Below are positions 8,535 through 16,839 of a stretch of 51,566 nt of DNA, in pieces. This DNA comes from Verrucomicrobiaceae bacterium (GTDB lineage Bacteria; Verrucomicrobiota; Verrucomicrobiia; Chthoniobacterales; Terrimicrobiaceae). The translations under genes and the position numbers were made by a program. The first letter of the stretch is position 1. Every line of letters begins with the position of its first letter. Under the pieces are notes generated by a model. The model saw only the letters and a program-made list of their open reading frames with translations, made no database searches and was not told the DNA's origin. The DNA lies in assembly GCA_007280915.1 (NCBI GenBank), contig QYQL01000048.1, positions 1 through 51,566 on the forward strand, written 5' to 3'.

Positions 8535-9056
8535 ATGGAAGAATCCCACGCCATCCTCATCCGCCGGAACCGGTGGAGTGAGACAAGCTGGATCGTGACC
8601 TGGCTGACGCGCGACCATGGGAAGATTTCGACGATGGCGCGGGGAGCCCGGCGGGCATCGAGTCCGCACGCGGGAAAACTGGATCTTTTTTACAAGGCGG
8701 AGATCTCCTATGCGGTTTCGCGCAAGTCCCCTCTCCACACACTTCGGGAACTCCATGTGGTCGAGCCCTTCGATGCTTCGGCGACCTCCTGCGCGAACGT
8801 CTTCGTCGCGGGGTATTTCGCGGAGCTAACCGACCTGATCACCCAGCCGGGCGATCCGGTGGAGCCGGTGTATGATCTTTTGGACAGGGCCATCGGTTTT
8901 TTGAGGGCCCGCCCCGCCAGCGTGCGGGCCCTTGAACATTTTGAATCCGAGCTCTGCCGCCTGTCCGGCATCCACCATTCGCTCGCTTCTCTGGAGACGT
9001 ATTGCGGACGGATCCCCGCCTCCCGCCAAATGGCGCTCGACCTGCTCCGTAAATAA
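8535..9056 (+). CDS. recO: DNA repair protein RecO (short form)
   Basis: A 173-residue protein whose N-terminal OB-fold is recognisable: AILIRRNRWSETSWIVTWLT, then GKISTMARGARR and KLDLFYKAEI. The helical part with FELTDLI-like and ALEHFESELCRLSGIH segments follows. RecO helps load RecA onto SSB-coated single-stranded DNA. Family members are usually 230-260 residues and carry a C-terminal region, often with paired cysteines; here only one Cys-Gly (YCGRIP) remains near the end and the protein stops early. The reading frame is intact, so this is a natural short form rather than an obvious frameshift. Confidence 0.8.
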   Translation: MEESHAILIRRNRWSETSWIVTWLTRDHGKISTMARGARRASSPHAGKLDLFYKAEISYAVSRKSPLHTLRELHVVEPFDASATSCANVFVAGYFAELTDLITQPGDPVEPVYDLLDRAIGFLRARPASVRALEHFESELCRLSGIHHSLASLETYCGRIPASRQMALDLLRK

Positions 9057-9089
9057 ATTTTCCTCTCGTCTGGAGGGGCCGCGCGGGTT

Positions 9090-9914
9090 ATGAAATCCGC
9101 GATGCAGACGACCGCAAATCTCTGGGAGGTTCTCTGCCGGGACTTGGAAACCCAAAGGAATCATCCCTCAAAAGAGCAGCACCATGTTGCTGCAATAAAT
9201 TTCAAGGACACCGCGTTGCAGGTTTTTCCGGCCAGCAGCCCGCGCCTCTGTGACGCGCTCGAGATCTCGGGCGATGTCTGTCAGGCATCCGGATTCCTGA
9301 GCGATGCGGCGGGCGATTTCAAGAACGCCCTGGCCCGGAATCTTGCGCTGGGAAGCATCCCGTCAGCCGCCCGTGTGGCCGCAAAGCTCGCCCTGCTCCT
9401 CGATCATCTGGGAGAGGAAGCCGATGCCGTCCGGCACTACAAGCAGGCGCTCGAGCTTTTTGAAACCGCCCACGACCATTCCCAGGATTGCCTCCTCTCC
9501 AGCAATCTGGCCGGACTGGAAAAGCGGGCGGGCAATTTTGCGGCCTGCGAACGGCACTACAAGCAGGCACTGGACACGGCCGTGCGTCTGCACGGAGAGA
9601 TCCACCCGCAAGTGGCGGTCGTCTGCAACAACCTGGGGGTCGCCTATACCGAGGAAGGAGACTGGGTCCAGGCCGAAAACCTTCATATGAGGGCACTGGG
9701 GATCCGGGAGCAGGTCTTCGGGGCCATGCATCCCGATGTCGCACAGTCGCTCTCCAACCTCGCGGTCGTTTATCACTCCAGTTCGAATTTCGAGAAAGCC
9801 CGGGCGTATTATACCGCCGCCCTCAAAACCTATCTCGCGTTCAAAAAACCCGATGCTCCGGAACTCGAATCGCTGAAAGCGAACCTGGAAAAGCTGGGAA
9901 AGGCCATGGCATGA
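9090..9914 (+). CDS. Tetratricopeptide repeat protein
   Basis: A 274-residue all-helical protein with consecutive TPR units from about residue 85. Examples are GEEADAVRHYKQALELFE, GNFAACERHYKQALDTA, GDWVQAENLHMRALGIRE and SNFEKARAYYTAALKTY, of the kinesin-light-chain-like 42-residue type. TPRs make protein-protein contacts; the partner is unknown. There is no signal peptide, so it is cytoplasmic. A second ATG four codons in is possible. The stop overlaps the ATG of rfaE2 (ATGA), so the two are translationally coupled. Confidence 0.85.
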   Translation: MKSAMQTTANLWEVLCRDLETQRNHPSKEQHHVAAINFKDTALQVFPASSPRLCDALEISGDVCQASGFLSDAAGDFKNALARNLALGSIPSAARVAAKLALLLDHLGEEADAVRHYKQALELFETAHDHSQDCLLSSNLAGLEKRAGNFAACERHYKQALDTAVRLHGEIHPQVAVVCNNLGVAYTEEGDWVQAENLHMRALGIREQVFGAMHPDVAQSLSNLAVVYHSSSNFEKARAYYTAALKTYLAFKKPDAPELESLKANLEKLGKAMA

Positions 9915-10387
9915 GACCCCGCGTCCTCACCGCCGAAGAAGCACGCTCCGAGCGTGACCGTCTGGTCGCCTCCGGCCGGGAACTCGTCTTTACAAACGGT
10001 TGTTTCGACATCCTGCACCGCGGGCACGCCGAGTATCTCGCCTTCGCCAGATCGCAGGGTGACGCACTCTGCGTCGGATTGAACAGCGATGCGTCCGTGC
10101 GCCGCAGCAAGGGTCCCTCGCGGCCGGTCAACTGCCAGGAGGACCGGGCATTTGTTCTCGGCTCCCTCCGCGCCGTGGACTTTGTGGTGATCTTTGATGA
10201 GGACGAACCAAAAGAACTCATCGCAAAAATCCTACCCCGGGTGCTGGTGAAGGGGAAGGACTGGGCACACTATGTCAGCGGCCGGGATGTTGTGGAATCC
10301 CACGGAGGCCGGGTCGTCCTGGCCGACATGGTCGAAGGCCGGTCAACCACCGGAACGATCGAGCGACTGATCCAGACCCGCGGTTAA
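9911..10387 (+). CDS. rfaE2: D-glycero-beta-D-manno-heptose 1-phosphate adenylyltransferase
   Basis: A 158-residue nucleotidyltransferase matching the C-terminal half of HldE. It opens with VFTNGCFDILHRGHAEYL, containing the HxGH motif that binds ATP phosphates, and has VLVKGKDW and GRSTTGTIERL near the end. It makes ADP-heptose for the LPS inner core. The kinase half (HldA) is not fused here and must be encoded elsewhere. The start overlaps the TPR gene stop. Its TAA overlaps the opposing stop of ssb by 4 bp. Confidence 0.93.
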   Translation: MRPRVLTAEEARSERDRLVASGRELVFTNGCFDILHRGHAEYLAFARSQGDALCVGLNSDASVRRSKGPSRPVNCQEDRAFVLGSLRAVDFVVIFDEDEPKELIAKILPRVLVKGKDWAHYVSGRDVVESHGGRVVLADMVEGRSTTGTIERLIQTRG

Positions 10388-10851
10388 AACGGAATATCGT
10401 CGTCCGGCTCGGCCGATGCCTGCGGGGGAGGCGCCGGGCGTGACGCACGCTGCTGCGGGCGCTGCTCGGAATGCCCTCCGCCTTCGTGATCCCCGCCGCC
10501 GGAGGATGATCCGCCGGGCTTGGCCCCGAGAAACTGGAAATTCTCACCCACGACGCGGAGCTTACTGCGCTTCTGACCGCTCTGCTTGTCATCCCAGGTA
10601 TCAAGCTGGAGGCGTCCCTCAACGTAGATGGAACGGCCCTTCTTGACATATTCGCCGATGGTCTCCGCCTGACGTCCCCAGAACGTGACTTCAAGGAAGG
10701 TCACCTCCTCGCGCTTGTCGCCGTTGTCCAGCGTGTAGTTGCGGTTGATGGCAAGGCCAATATCCGTCACGGCACTGCCCTTGGGAGTGAATTTGACCTC
10801 CGGATCGCGCGTGACATTGCCGATCAGAATGACTTTGTTGACGTTGGCCAT
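10384..10851 (-). CDS. ssb: Single-stranded DNA-binding protein
   Basis: The protein has 155 residues. The N-terminal OB-fold is typical of bacterial SSB: NKVILIGNVTRDPEVKFTP, FLEVTFWGRQAETI and KKGRSIYVEGRL. A Gly/Gln/Pro-rich disordered linker follows, then the acidic partner-binding tip DDDIPF. It coats single-stranded DNA and recruits repair proteins, including RecO, which is encoded 1.3 kb away. It lies 5 bp after rpsF in the prs-rplY-pth-rpsF-ssb series; rpsR and rplI, often next in such clusters, are not present here. Confidence 0.97.
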   Translation of the reverse strand: MANVNKVILIGNVTRDPEVKFTPKGSAVTDIGLAINRNYTLDNGDKREEVTFLEVTFWGRQAETIGEYVKKGRSIYVEGRLQLDTWDDKQSGQKRSKLRVVGENFQFLGAKPGGSSSGGGDHEGGGHSEQRPQQRASRPAPPPQASAEPDDDIPF

Positions 10852-10856
10852 GGCTG

Positions 10857-11165
10857 TTATGCGGTTGCGGGTGCCTTCTTCTCTGGGAGCTGCAGGTAGT
10901 TCTGCAGAAGAACATCCTCGTCCAGTTTCAACTTCTTCTGGAGCTTGTCAATCGTGGCCGGATCGGCCTCGAAGATAAAATTCACGTAATACGCGCTTTT
11001 CGTGTGTTTCGACTCGTAGGCCAGCTCGCGCTTTTCGAGGCGCTGGACCTGTTCGATTTTCGCGCCTTCGGCAGCGAGGACTTTTTCAAGGCGTTCGATG
11101 GTTTCTTTGGCGGTGTCTTCCTTCCCCCGGGTGTCGAGGGCCAGCAGTGCTTCGTATCGTTTCAT
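10857..11165 (-). CDS. rpsF: 30S ribosomal protein S6
   Basis: The protein has 102 residues and begins MKRYEALLALDTRGKEDTAK, the usual first strand and helix of S6. It continues with LEKRELAYESKHTKSAYYV and a C-terminal Pro/Lys-rich tail. S6 binds 16S rRNA with S18 in the platform of the small subunit. The start overlaps the pth stop (ATGA), and ssb follows 5 bp later. Confidence 0.96.
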   Translation of the reverse strand: MKRYEALLALDTRGKEDTAKETIERLEKVLAAEGAKIEQVQRLEKRELAYESKHTKSAYYVNFIFEADPATIDKLQKKLKLDEDVLLQNYLQLPEKKAPATA

Positions 11166-11737
11166 GGTTGTTTTTGGTTGAATTGATTCATGGCGGCTTC
11201 CAGGCCGTGGGCGTTGGAATATTCGAAAGTATCCGCAGCCCGGGACAAGGCCTCCGCCAGGGCGGGCTGGTCGGCGTCTTCAAACCGTCCGAGCACGTGG
11301 TCATGGAGCGCCATTCCCTCCGGAGCCCCGATGCCGACGCGAAGGCGCGGCACGGATTCACTGCCCAGATGGATGAGGACGGATTCCAATCCATTGTGCC
11401 CTCCCGCTGTGCCGCCACGACGGAGACGCAGAGTTCCCAGCGGAAGCGCGGCATCATCGATGATGATGAGAATTTCCTCGCGCTGCAGTTTGAAATATCG
11501 GGCGTAACCGCCAACCGCCTCGCCGCTCAGGTTCATGAACGTCTGGGGCTTCATGATCGAACGGCCGCCGCACTGGGCGATCTCGGAGTTCCACTTCGCA
11601 TCGAAAGCAAACTTGCAGGCCGACCTCCGTGCGAGTTCGTCCGCGACCAGAAACCCGACGTTGTGCCGGGTGCCCGCATATTCGCGTCCCGGGTTTCCCA
11701 GACCGGCAACCAGACGAAAAACCGGGGACGATTCCAC
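11162..11737 (-). CDS. pth: Peptidyl-tRNA hydrolase
   Basis: About 191 residues from a GTG start chosen at 11737, because the Pth core (FRLVAGLGNPGREYAGTRHN) begins nine residues later. The longer reading frame upstream lies within rplY and is an Arg-rich shadow. Conserved features are the Asn/His pair of GTRHNVGF, MKPQTFMNLSGEAV and the DDAALPLG segment with GGHNGL. The enzyme frees tRNA from prematurely released peptides. It starts 13 bp after the rplY stop and overlaps rpsF. Confidence 0.93.
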   Translation of the reverse strand: MESSPVFRLVAGLGNPGREYAGTRHNVGFLVADELARRSACKFAFDAKWNSEIAQCGGRSIMKPQTFMNLSGEAVGGYARYFKLQREEILIIIDDAALPLGTLRLRRGGTAGGHNGLESVLIHLGSESVPRLRVGIGAPEGMALHDHVLGRFEDADQPALAEALSRAADTFEYSNAHGLEAAMNQFNQKQP

Positions 11738-11750
11738 GAGCTGGAGATGG

Positions 11751-12416
11751 CTACTTCTTCTCCTCGGAGGCGCCGGCTTCCGGCTTCTTCTCCTTGATGA
11801 CCTCCGGGGATTCGGGCGCGGCTGCGGCAACCGGCTCCTCCACCACGGTGGGTTCGGCCACGATAAAAACGGTCAGGTCCGCGTCGTCGGTCGCCGTAAC
11901 GCCAGCCGGAAGCGGGAGATCCCGGACGTGGATCGAGTCGCCGATCTTGAGAGGCGAAACGTCCACCCTGATGATCTCGGGAAGATTCTGAGGCAGGCAC
12001 TTGATGGAAACCGAGCGCATGCTCTGCTCGAGAAGACCGCCGAAATTTTTCACTCCGTCGGGCTCGCCGGTGGATTCAATGACGACATCCGCCGAGATTT
12101 CCTCGGTCATCGAAACGGCATGAAAATCCACGTGGAGAACGTCGCCGCGGAGCGGGTGGTGCTGGACCTCCTGGATGAGCGAGAGGCGGTTTGTCTTCTT
12201 TCCTCCCTCCTCGATTTCCAGATCGACGAGAATGTTCTCGCCGACGGCATGGGAGAGGAGCGCCTCGATCTCGCGGCGGGAAACCTCGAGGTTGGCGGGC
12301 TCGCTTTTCGAGCCATAGATGACAGCGGGGACGCCGCCGCGTGCGCGGACTGCTTTAACCGCGTTGCGGCCGCTTTCTGAGCGGGGGCGTGCGGAGAGTT
12401 TTACTTGCTTGGCCAT
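11751..12416 (-). CDS. rplY: 50S ribosomal protein L25 (CTC type)
   Basis: A 221-residue long-form L25. The N-terminal 5S-rRNA-binding domain carries RSESGRNAVKAVRARGGVPA and VIYG. The C-terminal TL5/CTC beta domain contains HHPLRGDVLHVDFHAVS and VDVSPLKIGDSIHVRDL. An Ala/Glu/Lys-rich tail follows. L25 binds 5S rRNA in the central protuberance. It sits 7 bp downstream of prs, the classic prs-rplY-pth order. Confidence 0.95.
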   Translation of the reverse strand: MAKQVKLSARPRSESGRNAVKAVRARGGVPAVIYGSKSEPANLEVSRREIEALLSHAVGENILVDLEIEEGGKKTNRLSLIQEVQHHPLRGDVLHVDFHAVSMTEEISADVVIESTGEPDGVKNFGGLLEQSMRSVSIKCLPQNLPEIIRVDVSPLKIGDSIHVRDLPLPAGVTATDDADLTVFIVAEPTVVEEPVAAAAPESPEVIKEKKPEAGASEEKK

Positions 12417-12423
12417 AAATATT

Positions 12424-13383
12424 CTAAGTGGTTTTTAATTCAAAAAGCGAACTCACCGACTCGTCGTCGTGGATGCGTCGGATGCCCTCGCCGAGTAACT
12501 CGGCCACCGACAGCACTTTGACACGCTGGTCGGTTGTTGGGCGGACTGGAACGCTGTCCGTCGTGATCAACTCCTTGATTTCGGAGTCTTTTAATCGCTC
12601 AACCGCCAAATCTGTCAAGACTGCGTGTGAAACACCAGCATAAATATCGAGCGCCCCGTGTTTTCTCAACATCTTCGCGGCGCTGGTGAGCGTGCCGGCG
12701 GTTTCGGTGAGGTCATCCACGATGAGTACATTTTTTCCGGCGACCTCGCCGATGACATGAGACGCCTCGGTCTCGATCGCGCTTTTGCGGCGCTTGACGA
12801 CGATGGCGAGCCCGGCACCGAGGGCTTGCGCGTAGGCGGAGGCCATTTTGACGCCGCCGACATCCGGCGAGACGACCACCAGGTTCCCGATGTCGAGTTT
12901 GTGAAGATGCTGAACCATGACCGGACGGGCATGCAGGTGGTCGACGGGAATGTCGAAAAATCCCTGCAACTGCTGCGCGTGGAGGTCCATCGTCAGGACA
13001 CGGTTGACACCGGCCGCGACGAGAAGGTTGGCCACAAGCTTCGCGGTAATCGGCACGCGGGGCTGATCCTTGCGGTCCTGTCGGGCGTAGCCGAAGAAAG
13101 GCAGCACCGAGGTGATGCGGGCGGCGCTCGCACGCCGGGCGGCATCGACCAGAATAAGCAGCTCCATCAGGTTCTGGTTCGTTGGAGGACACGTCGGCTG
13201 AATGATGAACACGTCCCGGCCGCGGATGTTGTCGTTGATTTTGACGTAGGTCTCCCCGTCTGGAAACGAACTCACCGACGCATCGGCGAGACCGACTTTG
13301 AGGTAATCGCAGATATCACGCGCAAGAGCCGGATGCGCGTTGCCGGTGAAGATTTTCATCTCCAGGTTGCTAGGAACAATCAT
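12424..13383 (-). CDS. prs: Ribose-phosphate pyrophosphokinase
   Basis: About 319 residues from MIVPSNLEMKIF; a later ATG at 13359 is an alternative. The enzyme makes PRPP from ribose 5-phosphate and ATP for nucleotide, His and Trp synthesis. Landmarks are KIFTGNAHPALARDIC, FPDGETYVKIN, the flexible-loop region YARQDRKDQPRVPI, HAQQLQGFFDIPVDHL and the PRPP-binding loop VLIVDDLTETAGT. The longer N-terminal extension is a shadow of upstream DNA. It is first in the translation block and lies 26 bp after the Pro/Thr-rich protein gene. Confidence 0.96.
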   Translation of the reverse strand: MIVPSNLEMKIFTGNAHPALARDICDYLKVGLADASVSSFPDGETYVKINDNIRGRDVFIIQPTCPPTNQNLMELLILVDAARRASAARITSVLPFFGYARQDRKDQPRVPITAKLVANLLVAAGVNRVLTMDLHAQQLQGFFDIPVDHLHARPVMVQHLHKLDIGNLVVVSPDVGGVKMASAYAQALGAGLAIVVKRRKSAIETEASHVIGEVAGKNVLIVDDLTETAGTLTSAAKMLRKHGALDIYAGVSHAVLTDLAVERLKDSEIKELITTDSVPVRPTTDQRVKVLSVAELLGEGIRRIHDDESVSSLFELKTT

Positions 13384-13409
13384 GATGAAAAGGGATAAGG
13401 AAACCGGCT

Positions 13410-14111
13410 TCAGTTGGCCAGCGGCTCGGGAGTGGGAGGCGGGTTCAACGGGATCGTGGGCTCGACCCTGGATTGGGCGAGGCGGGCAATGTAAGCATTC
13501 TCCATCACCTCGCACCGGGCGGTCAGGTCCTTATCCACCTTCTTCATTTTTTTGAACAGCAGCCGGTAATACTCGCGGAGGGCGGCGCGCTCGTCCTCGA
13601 ACGACTTGGCCGACCGGGCCTGCTCCCAGAGCGAACGAACCGCCGGGTCTTTTTCGACTTCCGTGCGGACTTCCTTGTAGCGGACCTTGAGCTTCCGCTC
13701 GATCTCTGTGGCGCTGGGCCCAGCGGGGGCCGGAGGAATTGCCGGAGAGCCATCCGGGATCACGGAATTCGGGTCTGCAAAGGCGGAATCGGGAAGTGCC
13801 TGGTCGGTTCCCGGCTTGGCGACAGGCGCCACATCCGTTTCAGAAACCATCGGCGTCTCGGCCCCACCGGATTCCGGAGGCAGGGGGATCACATCTTCCG
13901 TTTCAGTTTTTTTCTCCGACGGGGTCGCGGGTTCAGCGGAAGCCTTCTCGGGTGTGGCAGTCGGAGAAGGCACGGAGTCGGTCGTGGCGGCCGGTGTCGG
14001 CTCCACCGCCGGAGTTGCTGTGGCTTCCGGCGTCGGAGTCGGAGTGGCGGGCGTGGACACCTCCTGCGCCAGGAGCGGAACGGTCAATAAAATGAACAGA
14101 ATAAAATACAT
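13410..14111 (-). CDS. Pro/Thr-rich secreted protein of unknown function
   Basis: A 233-residue protein from MYFILFILLTVPLLAQ, a short hydrophobic signal peptide. Residues about 20-130 are a low-complexity Ala/Pro/Thr/Glu stretch (TPTPTPEATATPAVEPTP and similar), probably disordered. The C-terminal 100 residues are charged and helical (TEIERKLKVRYKEVRTEVEK, ERAALREYYRLLFKKMKKVD) and end in another Pro-rich tail. I do not recognise a family. It may be periplasmic, with the helical end as the working part. It precedes prs on the same strand and is divergent from pabB with a 63-bp gap. Confidence 0.72.
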   Translation of the reverse strand: MYFILFILLTVPLLAQEVSTPATPTPTPEATATPAVEPTPAATTDSVPSPTATPEKASAEPATPSEKKTETEDVIPLPPESGGAETPMVSETDVAPVAKPGTDQALPDSAFADPNSVIPDGSPAIPPAPAGPSATEIERKLKVRYKEVRTEVEKDPAVRSLWEQARSAKSFEDERAALREYYRLLFKKMKKVDKDLTARCEVMENAYIARLAQSRVEPTIPLNPPPTPEPLAN

Positions 14112-14174
14112 CGTTTGTGCGGCGGATGCGGCGAACTTGAAATCACAGCAATTTTGTCCACTCTTGGCAAGACC

Positions 14175-15374
14175 ATGAATCAAGCCACGGAACAGAAAAA
14201 CGGCCCGATGGAGGCGGCGCGTGCGTTGCGCGGCTCAAATGGGGCGGTTTTTCTGGATTCCGCGATGCCGGGAAACGCCGGAATTTCCCTGTTGGGCGCG
14301 GCGCCGGACCTTGTCCTTTGTGGAACCGACTGGGACCGACTGGAGCGCGAACTGGAGGCCAGGAGGAGAACCGGACCGGATCTCGGCTGCCCCGATGGGG
14401 CTGCAGTGGGATGCGTGAACTTCGATGGCACGTTCCACTTCGGATTCTACGACCGCCTTCATCTCTATTTCCATGAGCAGGATCGCTGGGAAAACCCGCC
14501 GGAAGCATTTCACGCTTCCGGAGATAGCCGCGAATCGCTCGCGTTCCGTCCGCGGATTTCCCAAAGCCATTTTCTCGGGATGGTGGCAAAGGCGAAGGAA
14601 TACATCGCGGCCGGAGATATTTACCAAGTCTGCCTCTCCCACGCGTTCGACGCACCCGCCGGAGCCGATTCCGGATGGAATTTTTTTGAGCGGCTGCGGC
14701 ATTTCTCCCCGTCCCCTTACTCGGCATTCCTCGATCTGGGCGGATTTCAAATCGCCTCGGCATCGCCGGAATGTTTCCTGCGCCTGAGCGGCCGGGAGGT
14801 TTCCACGAGGCCGATCAAAGGGACCCGTCCTCGAAAACGGGATCCCCAACACGACCAGCGCAGCGCCTACGACCTAATCACGTCTCCGAAAGAAATCGCT
14901 GAACTCATCATGATCACGGACCTCGAGCGCAACGATCTCGGCCGGGTCTGCGAATTCGGCAGCGTCACAGTCCCCGACCTCCTCCGCCTCGAAAGCTACG
15001 AACAGGTATTCCATCTGGTCTCGACGGTGCAGGGGCGTCTCCGTGAAGATGTAAGCCATGTGCGCGCGCTTCGGGAATGCTTTCCCGGAGGCTCGATCTC
15101 CGGGGCACCAAAGAAGCGCGCCCTTGAAATCATCCGGGAACTTGAGCCCTCGCCACGGCGGCTCTACACGGGCGCGATCGGGTATTTCGGCTACAACGGC
15201 GAAAGCCAGTTCTCAATCGCGATCCGGACGGCGGTTTTCGAAAGCGACTCCGCTTCATTCCACGTCGGAGCCGGCATCGTCGCGGACTCCCTTCCGGAAA
15301 AGGAGTGGCAGGAAACACTCGACAAAGCAGCTGGCCTGCTGATGGCCGCAGGGGCTGGTCACCCGCCGAGATAG
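14175..15374 (+). CDS. pabB: Aminodeoxychorismate synthase component I
   Basis: A 399-residue chorismate-binding enzyme. Motifs are the IYQVCLSHAFD helix, SPSPYSAFLD, ASASPECFLR, TRPIKGTRPR, SPKEIAELIMITDLERNDLG and ECFPGGSISGAPKKRALEII. The Lys in PIKGT is characteristic of PabB, whereas TrpE has PIAGT; this supports folate (p-aminobenzoate) rather than tryptophan synthesis. It works with a glutamine amidotransferase subunit (PabA) that is not in the window. The start at 14175 was chosen because the upstream extension is Cys-rich and unlike the family. Its last 16 bp overlap the end of convergent livF. Confidence 0.88.
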   Translation: MNQATEQKNGPMEAARALRGSNGAVFLDSAMPGNAGISLLGAAPDLVLCGTDWDRLERELEARRRTGPDLGCPDGAAVGCVNFDGTFHFGFYDRLHLYFHEQDRWENPPEAFHASGDSRESLAFRPRISQSHFLGMVAKAKEYIAAGDIYQVCLSHAFDAPAGADSGWNFFERLRHFSPSPYSAFLDLGGFQIASASPECFLRLSGREVSTRPIKGTRPRKRDPQHDQRSAYDLITSPKEIAELIMITDLERNDLGRVCEFGSVTVPDLLRLESYEQVFHLVSTVQGRLREDVSHVRALRECFPGGSISGAPKKRALEIIRELEPSPRRLYTGAIGYFGYNGESQFSIAIRTAVFESDSASFHVGAGIVADSLPEKEWQETLDKAAGLLMAAGAGHPPR

Positions 15375-16075
15375 GCGGCGCGGACGGATGGGTTTTCGCG
15401 GAGGGCGGAGGATGTATCGGAGAGGATGATCCGCCCGGTTTCCATGACGTAGCCGTAATGGGAGACCTCGAGGGCGAGGTTCGCGTTCTGCTCGACCAGA
15501 AGGATCGTGAGCCCGAGTTCCCGGTTGATCTCAACAATTTTTTCAAAGATCGCTTGGACGAGGATCGGGGCGATCCCGAGCGAAGGCTCGTCGAGCAGGA
15601 GGCATTCCGGACGGCTCATCAGGGCGCGGGCGATCGCAAGCATCTGCTGCTCGCCGCCGCTCAGCGTTCCGGCGGCCTGGGATTCGCGCTCGGCGAGGCG
15701 CGGAAAAATCCCGCACATCCTCCGGATATCCTCCGCGATACCGGCCTTGTCCCGGCGCAGATATGCTCCCATGCGCAGGTTCTCGAGGACGGTCAGATTG
15801 GAAAAAATCATGCGCCCCTCGGGGGAGTGTGCGATGCCGCGAGCTACGATCTTATGAGCGGGGAGCCCCCCGATATTTTCACCCTTGAATTCGATGCTTC
15901 CGGCGGTCGGCTTGAGAATTCCCGAAATCGTGCGCAACGTTGTCGTCTTCCCGGCACCGTTGGCTCCGACAAGCGTGATGATCTGCCCCTTCGGGATCTC
16001 AACTGAAATCCCCTGAAGCGCCTTGATCGAGCCGTAGCAAACCACGAGGTCCCGGATCGAAAGAATCGCGCTCAT
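15359..16075 (-). CDS. livF: Branched-chain amino acid ABC importer, ATPase LivF
   Basis: A 238-residue ATPase of the LivF type. It has Walker A GANGAGKTT, the EGRMIFSNLTVLENLRMG segment typical of LivF, signature LSGGEQQMLAIARAL, Walker B CLLLDEPSLGIAP and switch LVEQNA. With LivG it powers import through LivHM. It is last in the five-gene liv set; its start overlaps the livG stop (ATGA). Confidence 0.95.
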   Translation of the reverse strand: MSAILSIRDLVVCYGSIKALQGISVEIPKGQIITLVGANGAGKTTTLRTISGILKPTAGSIEFKGENIGGLPAHKIVARGIAHSPEGRMIFSNLTVLENLRMGAYLRRDKAGIAEDIRRMCGIFPRLAERESQAAGTLSGGEQQMLAIARALMSRPECLLLDEPSLGIAPILVQAIFEKIVEINRELGLTILLVEQNANLALEVSHYGYVMETGRIILSDTSSALRENPSVRAAYLGG

Positions 16076-16839
16076 GCCGCCTCCTTGCCGAGGTAGGCGG
16101 CGATCACCTGCGGGTTGTGCCGGATTTCCTCAGGCAGTCCCTCGGCGATCTTGCTCCCGTAATCGAGGACAATGATCCGCTCGCAGATTCCCATCACCAC
16201 TTTCATGTCGTGTTCGACCAGGAGAATCGACAGGCGGAATTTGTCTTTCGTGAACCGGATGAGTTGCATCAGACGCGCCTTCTCGGAGGAGTTCATTCCG
16301 GCAGCGGGCTCGTCGAGGAGAAGGAGCTTCGGGCGGGTGGCCAAGGCCCTCACGATTTCCAGGCGGCGCTGGTCGCCGTAGGGAAGCGAGTTTCCCGGCC
16401 GGTCGCGCAGTTCCGAGAGTCCGAATATCTCAAGAAGTTCCATGACGGAATTTTCAATTTCCTGCTCCTCCGCATGGAATCCCCTCCCCCGGAAAAGCGC
16501 GTGGGAAATCCCGTGTCGCAGATGCATATTGCAGGCGGTGCGGACGTTGTCGAACACGCTCAGCGAGCCGAAGAGCCGGATGTTCTGGAACGTGCGAGCA
16601 ATCCCCCTCCCGGTGATCTTGTAGGGCCGGTGCCCGGTAACGCTTTTTCCCCGGAAGCGGATCGTGCCCGCCGTCTGCCGGTAAACGCCGGTCACAAGAT
16701 TGAAGACGGTTGTTTTGCCCGCGCCGTTCGGCCCGATCAGCCCGACCAGTTCGTTCTCCTCCATGCGGAACGTCAGATCGTTCACGCACTTCAATCCGCC
16801 GAACTGCATCGTTGTATTGCTGACCTCGAGCAGGCTCAT
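16072..16839 (-). CDS. livG: Branched-chain amino acid ABC importer, ATPase LivG
   Basis: The protein has 255 residues and begins MSLLEVSNTTMQFGGLKCV. Walker A is GPNGAGKTT, ARTFQNIRLFGSLSVFDNV is the LivG-type Q-loop region, Walker B is LLLLDEPAAGMNSSEK, and LLVEHDMKVVM follows. The signature is a variant: NSLPYGDQRRLEIVRAL, the form usual in LivG. An open frame continues upstream through livM in a different phase; it is not part of this protein, since the start overlaps the livM stop as ATGA. Confidence 0.94.
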   Translation of the reverse strand: MSLLEVSNTTMQFGGLKCVNDLTFRMEENELVGLIGPNGAGKTTVFNLVTGVYRQTAGTIRFRGKSVTGHRPYKITGRGIARTFQNIRLFGSLSVFDNVRTACNMHLRHGISHALFRGRGFHAEEQEIENSVMELLEIFGLSELRDRPGNSLPYGDQRRLEIVRALATRPKLLLLDEPAAGMNSSEKARLMQLIRFTKDKFRLSILLVEHDMKVVMGICERIIVLDYGSKIAEGLPEEIRHNPQVIAAYLGKEAA

